Shown in pieces: positions 57,235-64,000 of a stretch of DNA of 64,000 nucleotides. Positions within the stretch are counted from its first letter, which is position 1. Each line of letters starts with the position of its first letter. The stretch spans positions 1 to 64,000 of the forward strand of contig CAUYUJ010012536.1 of the NCBI GenBank assembly GCA_963575745.1, written 5' to 3'. Made by a program: the position numbers and the translations under genes. The stretch comes from Prorocentrum cordatum. Taxonomy: Eukaryota; Sar; Dinophyceae; Prorocentrales; Prorocentraceae. Under the pieces are notes generated by a model, which saw only the letters and a list, made by a program, of their open reading frames with translations, had not been told where the DNA came from and searched no databases.

Positions 57235-58630
57235 CTAGGATGTCCTGGGGGCTTCCGTCCGCGTTGTGGGCAACTCTGTGGCCTCGAAACTTGCGCGTGA
57301 CGCTTCGGTCCTGACCTGCTGTTCCTGGGGGTCATCAAAGCACGGGCTGCCCGTGGCTGGGCTGCGGACCGTCAAAATGGGCATATTGCGCTTTCGGGCT
57401 GGCCGCTTGGCGATGGGATAGCAGCGTCGGATATCGCGCGCTGCGTCTGCGCGTTCTGCGTCGGCAACAAGGGCAGCGATACGTTGTCGTTCCTCCGAAC
57501 GTACCGCATGCCTGGCCAGCTTCGCTGCTTTGCGGAACTCCGATAGGATCGACATGTATAGCCACGAGTGTGGCTTCAATTTTCAAGAAGCAATTTCTGA
57601 ACATATGGTTTCCGGCCGGCCAGTGTCAAGGTGACCTCGTTAATGTCCCTTTGTGGGGTCGCTTTGGTATTGTCCACGTATCTAAGAAAAGCTGCGTCAA
57701 CCACTGCGGCCTCGGGAGAGATCTACTGACTGGATGTCGTCGAACACTGCGCATCAGAGCCACATGTTGATTGCCAGTTCCCGTGAAGTCCTCGGGTCCG
57801 TATATCGTGGAGGAGTCGACTGCGGAAGTCCCTGACGCAATCTGGGGCCTCGCCCGCGGTATGTACAGCCCGAAAGTCACGCAACAACAACTCGCGATTC
57901 AACCAGACGGGGCGGTCTTGCCGATAATGTTTGCAACGAAGCCGAACTGAAATGCTGGCATCACTTGGGCGGTGGTCACGGAATCCTCCTAACTGGAAAG
58001 GACCGAAGAACTTTGACGCCATGGCCATATCTACGTTTCAGCCGTGTGCATAAGTAGCCGATGCGATTCCACGTTGTTCCATCTGTGCGGAGCCAAGTTC
58101 CGACGCGTTTCTTCCTACGGCCGTGGGTGTTCAACGCCGTCATGCCTGTACATATTCTGGAGGATCGAAAGAACGTGGCCACCGTTGTGGTTACTATTGC
58201 GGGGATGGCGGTCGAATCCTGCATGCCCGACGTTGGGCAATTCAGGGCCCCCGGCTCCAGTGGCACCCAAACACCATATCAGTTATGAATTCTGCGGCAT
58301 CCGTCGAACAGTATTGTCGCACGTTTGCCAAAATGTGTCCTGCGCCTGTCGGCGCTCTGTCTGCACTCGTTCTCGCTATGCCGCTGAAGCGTGGCGTGAA
58401 GCAGTGCTGGTGGGTGCGTACTCGTTCAAAATGTGAAGGTCGCGGCTGTCGGGCTCCACCTCTTCGAACTCTGAATCCCAGCAATCGTCATGGGAGTAAT
58501 GTGGGGACGCATCGAACTTCAAGCGGGTTGAAGAATAAGAGAAACCGATGTTCGTGGCGTGGGGTAGATTGGAAATCCTGCGTTGGTCCAAGGCGTAGTA
58601 CCTCCCATGAGAGCGGCCTGGAAGCAATCG
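57235..58630 (-). pseudogene. LINE D, decayed: endonuclease and linker region
   Basis: Pieces in different frames line up in LINE order on the minus strand. LHILNEYAPTS (endonuclease N-Y-A-P) lies near 58410; GTWLRTDGTTWNRIGYLC near 58060, where the usual catalytic Asp of RIDY is Gly; FRDHRPSDASISVRL (His motif) near 57970; and a linker of the type that precedes RT (FRKAAKLARHAVRSEE, PILTVRSPATGSPCFDD) at 57290-57560. The RT and RNase H domains are not visible. It is a different, older family than LINEs A-C, since its endonuclease ends in DHRPS. Confidence 0.6.
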
Positions 58631-59399
58631 ATGGCGACCTTCTGGCCTCGAGCAAGCCGCAATAGTCCTCCCATGCGCTCAGCCGATATTACACACTCAC
58701 TGTGGCAACTCCATAGTTTCATGGTGTGGTTCAGCTTTATTTTGTTCAGTCGGGTGGGCCTCGGCGTGCACGAAAAAAGTTTTGGCCACAAAAGGGAAGG
58801 TCGTCGCATCATGCTTAGCGATGTTGGCAACCATTGGGGCGTGTAAGCAGGTGTCCACGATATCAACTGCTTCCAGTCACCTCCGCTAGCCACACGGCCC
58901 TTCTCCAGGCCCTTCTGCCGCCCATAAGCACAAATTCCAGCAACACCTGGGACACGTAGGTCTCGAGCTCGCTGTTCGCACAGGCCGAGCGGCCTCTGCA
59001 CGCTCATCTCGCGGGCGTGGCAGCCGCTAGCAGCGCCCAGCCTGTCCACGGGCATCGCTCATGGCAAGCGTGGCTAGGCACGAGCCTGGTGTGCAGCCCG
59101 GAGGGACTTCGCGACCCCCCGCTCCCCCGTGGAGGTCAACGAATCCTTGAGCCGCCGAGGCTTCGTCGCCCTTCCGCCGGCTTCCGCCGGCGGAGGCGGC
59201 CTCGTTTTACTTCCGCCGCCCTTCCGCCGCCTTCCGCCGCGGAAGAGATGGCAATTCCTTCTATCCTCGAAGGCGAGGCCCTTTTTGGAGCGCCCCAGAT
59301 GAACCCACAGGGAAGACAATGCAGAGCTGCAGCAGCCCGGGCCAGGGCCGACACTGACATGCAGGGGCCGACCGAAGGGCAAGAGCCATGCCCGCCCAC
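58631..59399. other. No recognised gene
   Basis: May hold the N-terminal remnant of LINE D. Short TTCCGCCGGC repeats lie at 59170-59235. Confidence 0.4.
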
Positions 59400-59600
59400 C
59401 CCCGTTTGTGGCAGGCCGCTCCTCCCGAACGCGCGTGGCCACTTTCTTCGCCTGCAGGGCCGTGAACCCCCGGTCCAGGAGCTGCTGCTCCGACAGGGCG
59501 GCGAGCGTGCAGCCATCGACCTCCTCCGCGAGCTTCTCGACGCAGTGCCCGAGCTGGAGCGTCCTCGGTTTGCGCAGGGCTGCGAGCTCGAGGCTCGAAA
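59400..59600 (-). CDS. Possible SAM-like exon
   Basis: The minus frame reads GHCVEKLAEEVDGCTLAALS followed by EQQLLDRGFTALQAKKVATR. The pattern (hydrophobic helix, DGxxLxxL, LLxxGF, KKVxxRV) resembles the C-terminal half of a sterile alpha motif. Surrounding codons are Arg/Pro-rich and no start or splice site can be fixed. SAM domains mediate protein or RNA binding; any role here is unknown. Confidence 0.35.
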
Positions 59601-59752
59601 CACGACGATTCCTAAGGTATTGCTGGCGCCCTGGAGCCCTCCGCGGGACTGCTCGTCGCCACTGCTTCTCCTCAAAACTCGGGGCAAAACCGGCCCAAAA
59701 CACTTCTGGTGGTTGATGTGTGACTAGACTAGAAGAACAACTAATGCATCAA

Positions 59753-59908
59753 CATAAACGTTTGGCGCTCCGCGCGGATTTCTTGGACCTGCGCTGGGCC
59801 CCTCTCCCTGGCGCGCGGAGCGCGCGGAGGGGCGGCGCCGAAGGCGCCGCCGGGGAGCCCCAGCGCGGATCCAAGAAGGCCGAGCGGAGCGCCAAAAGTT
59901 TCTGCTTG
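59753..59908. mobile_element. GC-rich foldback element, copy 5
   Basis: The left arm GGCGCTCCGCGCGGATTTCT then TGGACCTGCGCTGGGCCCC is mirrored by CCCAGCGCGGATCCAAGAAG ... CGGAGCGCC. The centre CCTGGCGCGCGGAGCGCG is shared. Confidence 0.75.
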
Positions 59909-59955
59909 TGCAGCCTGTTCTCCTTCGGGTGACGCGGGTGTGGAGGGGGTGGGGT

Positions 59956-60420
59956 TACCAGCCTCGAAGTAATCCCCATCCCTAAGATGGACACGCCAGA
60001 AGGCGATGACAGTCTTAGGGATGCGCCCTCAGTGGATAAGGGAATCCCTCAGATTGGCATCGTGATGAGGAGATGCCCACAGCATAGGGATGGGGATATA
60101 TGCTCCAGGCTGGTCAGGCGGTGGGGCGGTCCAGCGGCAGCTTGGACACGGCGGCTGCGGCACGCCACCGTGGCCTGGCCAGGGCCGGCCTCTGGGCACC
60201 GGCAGGGCGCACGAGCGCCACCGCCGAGGGCCCAGGGCCGTGGAGACGCCCCCACCGCCTCAGCAGTCCGGAGCATATATCCCCATCCCTGTGCTGTAGG
60301 CATCTCCTCATCACGATGCCAATCTTAAGGATCCCCTTCTCTTCTGAGGGCGCACCCCTAAGACTGTCATCGCCTTTTGGCGTGTCAATCTCGGGGGTAG
60401 GGATAAGTTCGAGGCTGGTA
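59956..60420. mobile_element. Long inverted-repeat (foldback) element, 465 bp
   Basis: Arms of about 160 bp start TACCAGCCTCGAA at 59956 and end TTCGAGGCTGGTA at 60420. Shared blocks include GGCGATGACAGTCTTAGGG, ATTGGCATCGTGATGAGGAG and GGGATGGGGATATATGCTCC, each inverted in the other arm. The unpaired centre is GC-rich. No coding frame is credible. Confidence 0.85.
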
Positions 60421-60509
60421 GTGCTCGGCAACAGCTCAGGGTGGAGGTGCAGTGCAGGACGAACACGAGGGCCCCACGTCCCAAACCGAGGTGGCTCTCG
60501 AACCTTAGG

Positions 60510-60640
60510 GTCGGGCGTGTCCCCCCACAGGCGGAGTTTTTGGACGAAGCTAACCAAGATCTCGAAGTGTGCAAGTTTAGACAGAAACGATCCAAACATC
60601 GTCCCCATGATATTTTGTTAGACCATTCTTGAATGCTCCG
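60510..60640. mobile_element. GTCGGGC TIR element, copy 6 (right end degenerate)
   Basis: GTCGGGCGTGTCCCCCCACA then GGCGGAGTTTTTGGA at the left and CATCGTCCCCATGATATTTT near the right. The terminal GAGGGACACGCCCGAC is not preserved. A second internal piece, AACATCGTCCCCAGAGTATT, lies at 60900-60945. Confidence 0.55.
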
Positions 60641-60940
60641 AATTTCTTATCAATCAACCGGGGGGGACAAACGTGAAAACGCGGCGCGGCCAACCCCCCC
60701 GCCGGCACCACCGTCGCGCCCCAGCGGGGAAGGGATCGAACCCGGGACCCCCCCCCTTGGCACCCCCGCGGACGCGCCGCGGCCAACCCCCCCCTGGGCT
60801 CTCCAAGGGGGGGTCGATTACTAAGCGATCCCGTTGATTCCTCGATCTCGAACTGCCAAAGATCTCGAACTGTGCAAATTTAGACAGAAACGATCCAAAC
60901 ATCGTCCCCAGAGTATTTTTTGGGACCAATTTTGAATACT

Positions 60941-61032
60941 CCAAGGAGGGGTCGATTATTAAGCGATCCAGAGGGGGGGTCGATTATTGAGCGATCCAAG
61001 GGGGGGTCGATTATTAGGCGCTCCAGAGGATT
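60941..61032 (+). repeat. GGGGTCGATTATTAAGCGAT tandem repeat
   Basis: Three units of about 29 bp with a fourth at 60808-60830. Confidence 0.9.
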
Positions 61033-61109
61033 CCTCCTGCGGAGGCACCGGCCCGACTTCTATGACGCAGGCCTCTGCTCGCCGCGTGCGCCCCGCCAGT
61101 CGAGGTCCG

Positions 61110-62260
61110 GGGAGGGCCCTCTGCTCACCATCCCTGGGAGCGGCGCGGAGGTGCACGGCTCGGGCCGGGCGAAAGGCTTGGGCCGGGAGATAGCAAAGGC
61201 GATGCATCGGCGACGTCGGCGTGGAGAACATCGGTTTGGACGCCCGAAATGGGCACAGAAAAAGTGGGCACACTGCCCAACAACAAATGTTGTCCCAAAC
61301 CAACAGCGGCCTGCTTCCCCTGCGGATCCTGAGGAGGTGCGCTGCCTCTTTGAGGTCCTGAAGCGGTGCGGCGACAGGCCGTGCGGTGACCTCGAGATCC
61401 CCCGGGCCGTCGGGCCTCGACGAAGAATGACAAACACCCCCAAAATTATAAAGAGTCATCCAAAAATAGTCTGGGGACTATTTTTCGAATATGGTTCGAC
61501 CTTTTTTCGGGCATGTTTGGGGTATGTTTGACTTCTCGTCGAAAACAGCCCTGTAGAGGACAAGCCCGACGAAACCCAAGACCTCACCGCACGGTCCGTC
61601 GCCGCACGGTCTCGGGACCCCGGAGGCCCCCGTCGCCCGAGACATCCTCGGAGGGCCCTCTGCACTACCCTGGGGCGGCGCGGCGGAGCACGGTCCGGGC
61701 CGGGCGAAAGGGGGGGGATAGCAAAGGCCCACCGCCCCACCCCCTCCTCCTCCTGCTCCTCCCCCTCCCCCTCCTCCTCCTCCTCCTCCTCCTCTTCCTC
61801 CTCCTCCTCCTCCTCCTTCTCCTCCTCCTCCCCCTCCTCCTCCACCTCCTCCTCCTCCTCCTCGTCCTCCTCCACCGCCTCCTCCCCCTTCTCCTCCTCG
61901 TCCTCCTCGGTGGTGGAAAACAGGCCCACCACTCCACCCCCGCGCAGGCAGGCCCTGCTCGCGGGTGGCGCAGGGGGGCCGCGCGGGCGAGGGATGCGGC
62001 TCCGAGGCCGGGGGGCCCGGAACCGAATCTCGGGCCGGGCGAAAGGGGGGGATAGGAACAGGGGGGGGGTGAGAATCAGCTCACGTAGCTGATTTTCCCG
62101 GCGCCTCCCGGCGCCCATGTATCGAGGAATGGGCCCGGCGGCGGGGCCGAAACCAGCTGCACGCGGCAAATTTCGTGCCCCCCCCCTTTCCCTATCCCCC
62201 CTTTCGTCCGGCCCGAACGGCTGCTTTCCCTGGCGGATCCTGAGGAAGTGCGCTACTTCG
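61110..62260. repeat. Shuffled segmental repeats
   Basis: GGGCCGGGCGAAAGG-containing segments at 61113-61205, 61649-61725 and 62030-62060 resemble one another, with an inverted piece at 62187-62215. CGGATCCTGAGGA(A/G)GTGCGCT occurs at 61322 and 62235. 61233-61311 is the dispersed repeat shared with 24767. (CTC)n lies at 61740-61910. No gene seen. Confidence 0.6.
61409..61570. mobile_element. GTCGGGC TIR element, copy 7 (poorly preserved)
   Basis: The right half has GGGGACTATTTTTCGAATAT and CCCTGTAGAGGACAAGCCCGAC-like sequence. The left end is only GTCGGGC. Confidence 0.4.
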
Positions 62261-62499
62261 TCTCTGTCCCACTCCTGGGAGACCCCGGAAAAGGTACCCG
62301 TCGGTCGGACGAAGCAGGTCGGGACACGAAGGCAGGAAGGCGCGAGAAGTAGAATTGGGTGTGCGCCCGCCCCCTCTCAGGAGGACGGAAAAGTTGGAGC
62401 CACTCGATCATTGAAGTAGGAAGGCGCCTAAAGTAGACTGGACTCTGGGCATTTACGAATACCTACTTTCATCAACGACCGATGGGTACGCATGAACTT

Positions 62500-62630
62500 T
62501 CGGCGGTCCACGCGCAAATTTCTTGGATCGCTTCCGACCTCCTTCCCCCCGCACCCCTGGCGGCGACTCCACTTTCGCCCCCGGCGCGCTTCGCGCACCA
62601 GGGAGAGGGGCCCAGCGCTGTCTCAAGGAC
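62500..62630. mobile_element. GC-rich foldback element, copy 6 (diverged)
   Basis: GGTCCACGCGCAAATTTCTT then GGATCGCTTCC on the left. The centre CCGGCGCGCTTCGCGCACCA and CCCAGCGCTGTCTCAAGGAC are on the right. Confidence 0.45.
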
Positions 62631-62635
62631 TAGAC

Positions 62636-62776
62636 GAGCGCGTTCCACTACTCGCAAAGTAGCTACTCGCAAATTGCCTGGATCCGCCACGGAGGATCTA
62701 TGATACATTGCATCGGAGCAGACATGTATTTTCCGGGCGTTTGCGAGTAGGCACTTTGCGAGTAATGGAACGCGCT
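62636..62776. mobile_element. Small TIR element (MITE-like) inside the channel gene
   Basis: GAGCGCGTTCCACTACTCGC then AAAGTAGCTACTCGCAAA on the left is mirrored by TTTGCGAGTAGGCACTTTGC then GAGTAATGGAACGCGCTC on the right. The arms are about 38 bp with few mismatches. It supplies the last 37 codons and the stop of the channel reading frame. Confidence 0.85.
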
Positions 62777-63568
62777 CTGTGAAGAACACCACGCGGGCCA
62801 CGGAATGTTTATGCACATGCCGCCAGATGCTGTTGTTTGCTGGATCTCCAGAAGGGGCTTCTGACGGCGCAGTTTGGGGACCAGGGCGCGCGTCTGCATC
62901 AGGTGCTGGAAGTCCTTGGTCACGCTGGAGCCGTCGAGATGATGAAGAGCTCGCGGCTCCTCCTCGTCCTCCTCGAGAGAGTGCGCATCGTCCCTCCCGA
63001 AGGCATCGGTATCGGCTTGCATGATGCTGTCCCAGGGCGTCCTGCGGCCTGGCTTCACGAAGAAGACCCAGACGACGACCAGAGTCCACACCACAAACAG
63101 CAGCCCGGCGGTGACGTTCTCGGCGCAATCCAGGATCTGGTACCTCATGTCGTACTCCTCCTTGTCGTCAACGACCTGACTCAGCCTGTACGGATACAGC
63201 GTGCCTACCGCAGCGAAGAAGAGAGTCATAATCGCAGCAAGAAGATACCAATCGGTGAAGGTCTGGTACGGGACGTTTGGGAGATGGTCGTTGATGCCGG
63301 TCTTGTAGGCCACCAGCGTGAGCACCCCCGCTGCATACATGTTCAGCCGGTCACCCAGAAAGTTCTCCTGTGGCGGCATGCCGAGCGGGAAGCAAGACAG
63401 CATGGTGATCAGATACACGACGAAGAACACCTGCCATGAATAGAACCTGCACTTGCGCTCGATGCGGAGGCGAACCGAAAACTTGGTCGCGTAGGTTGGA
63501 ATCTTCATCGCCCCAACGTGGTCTATCGTGCGCTCCAGCTTGGTATCGTGCACGACCAGAGGCTCAAC
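62663..63568 (-). CDS. Pentameric ligand-gated ion channel, transmembrane exon
   Basis: The exon starts after an AG at 63569-63570. It encodes the end of the extracellular domain (KFSVRLRIERK) and four membrane segments: TM1 FYSWQVFFVVYLITML, TM2 DRLNMYAAGVLTLVAYKTG, TM3 FTDWYLLAAIMTLFFAAVG and TM4 NVTAGLLFVVWTLVVVWVFF. The TM2-TM3 text VAYKTG..LPNVPYQTF is close to the prokaryote-type channel pattern VAY..LP.LPYTT. Such channels form pentamers in the membrane and pass ions on ligand or proton binding. After TM4 comes an acidic, then a Gln/Ser-rich cytosolic or luminal tail. The final residues and TAG lie in an inserted TIR element, so the original C-terminus has probably been replaced. Confidence 0.85.
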   Translation of the reverse strand, partial: VEPLVVHDTKLERTIDHVGAMKIPTYATKFSVRLRIERKCRFYSWQVFFVVYLITMLSCFPLGMPPQENFLGDRLNMYAAGVLTLVAYKTGINDHLPNVPYQTFTDWYLLAAIMTLFFAAVGTLYPYRLSQVVDDKEEYDMRYQILDCAENVTAGLLFVVWTLVVVWVFFVKPGRRTPWDSIMQADTDAFGRDDAHSLEEDEEEPRALHHLDGSSVTKDFQHLMQTRALVPKLRRQKPLLEIQQTTASGGMCINIPWPAWCSSQSAFHYSQSAYSQTPGKYMSAPMQCIIDPPWRIQAICE

Positions 63569-63780
63569 CTTCTATCGACGCGCACAGGGGCAGCGGGGCG
63601 ACGGGATCGCGCTCTTCTGGGAGGGCAGCGCGCTTGCTAGAGGAGGACGACGAGGAAGAGAAGGCGGAGGAGGAAGAGGAGGCGGAGAAAGAGACAGTTC
63701 CATAACATATGGGATGGCCTCTCAGAAACACCATGCCTTCTTCAAAGGCCCCCCCCCCAAACCCCCTCTGCGCGGTGCCG
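63569..63780 (-). other. Probable intron of the channel gene
   Basis: Channel-like coding stops after HALVAG and resumes at VEPLVVHD. The intervening 200 bases contain a (TCC)n-type array (63630-63700), a C10 run and in-frame stops. The acceptor is AG at 63569-63570. The donor would be GC near 63780, a class common in dinoflagellates; its exact position is uncertain. Confidence 0.6.
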
Positions 63781-64000
63781 GCAACCAGTGCGTGGTAGGT
63801 CTCCCACTCTGGCAGCATGGACGATGTCTCGGTGGTGAACTGGACCACCTTCAGCGACTTGTGGTAGTCGGCAGAGTCCTTGTCAGAACGCCAGACGAAC
63901 TCAACCCGCTCAAGGTTCAGTATGTGCCTGTCGAATGGAAAGTTTATCAAGTCGAATGCCTTCCAACCGCTCATGGTGAATATCGACGTTCCCCTCCAGA
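63780..64000 (-). CDS. Pentameric ligand-gated ion channel, extracellular exon (5' part outside window)
   Basis: The frame is open to the window edge: AFDLINFPFDRHILNLERVE, then FVWRSDKDSADYHKSL and WETYHALVAG. FPFDRH is the conserved FPFDxQ pattern of the ligand-binding domain, but the Cys that follows it in animal Cys-loop receptors is absent, as in bacterial members. The ATG at 63974 is internal, since matching sequence continues upstream. Confidence 0.75.

Overview
The window reads as nuclear DNA of a dinoflagellate. The strongest evidence is the dinoflagellate spliced-leader (DinoSL) sequence, which ends GTAGCCATTTTGGCTCAAG. It occurs on the minus strand at 14675-14696 (full 22 nt) and at 22461-22482 (one mismatch), each time exactly at the 5' edge of a retrotransposon. 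High GC, very long simple-sequence arrays, sparse host genes and a probable GC-AG intron agree with this. Genus cannot be fixed from the sequence alone.

Layout. 1-22482 is a head-to-tail array of three minus-strand non-LTR retrotransposons (LINEs): LINE A (1-6097, 3' end outside the window), LINE B (6413-14696, complete from DinoSL to poly-A) and LINE C (15215-22482, complete, inserted in a (TCC)n array). Each has an ORF1 (zinc finger plus coiled coil) and an ORF2 (apurinic-like endonuclease, reverse transcriptase, Cys/His knuckle, RNase H and a C-terminal CxxC module). All carry breaks: frame changes, often at short A/T homopolymers, a premature stop, or altered catalytic residues.

22483-45500 has no convincing host gene. 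It holds microsatellites, minisatellites and many small inverted-repeat elements. Two dispersed families stand out: a terminal-inverted-repeat (TIR) element beginning GTCGGGC, often at TTAA, and a GC-rich foldback element. 45500-53800 contains the C-terminal part of a superfamily 1 helicase (46134-46735, minus), an 85-95 bp minisatellite and a less repetitive stretch without recognisable genes. 54100-56745 is a G-rich minisatellite with about 19 copies of a GCGCACGGTCGGAATAAGG core.

57235-58630 is a fourth, badly decayed LINE (endonuclease and linker). 59400-59600 may encode a SAM-like exon. 59956-60420 is a long inverted repeat. 62663-64000 (minus) is the 3' half of a pentameric ligand-gated ion channel gene, the one clear host gene; its C-terminal tail and stop codon lie inside a small inverted-repeat element.

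The retroelements explain much of the landscape. Element mRNA was evidently trans-spliced, reverse transcribed with its leader and reinserted, LINE B apparently twice. Open reading frames in the microsatellites (poly-Glu, Arg, Gly, Pro, Ser or Leu) are not treated as genes.
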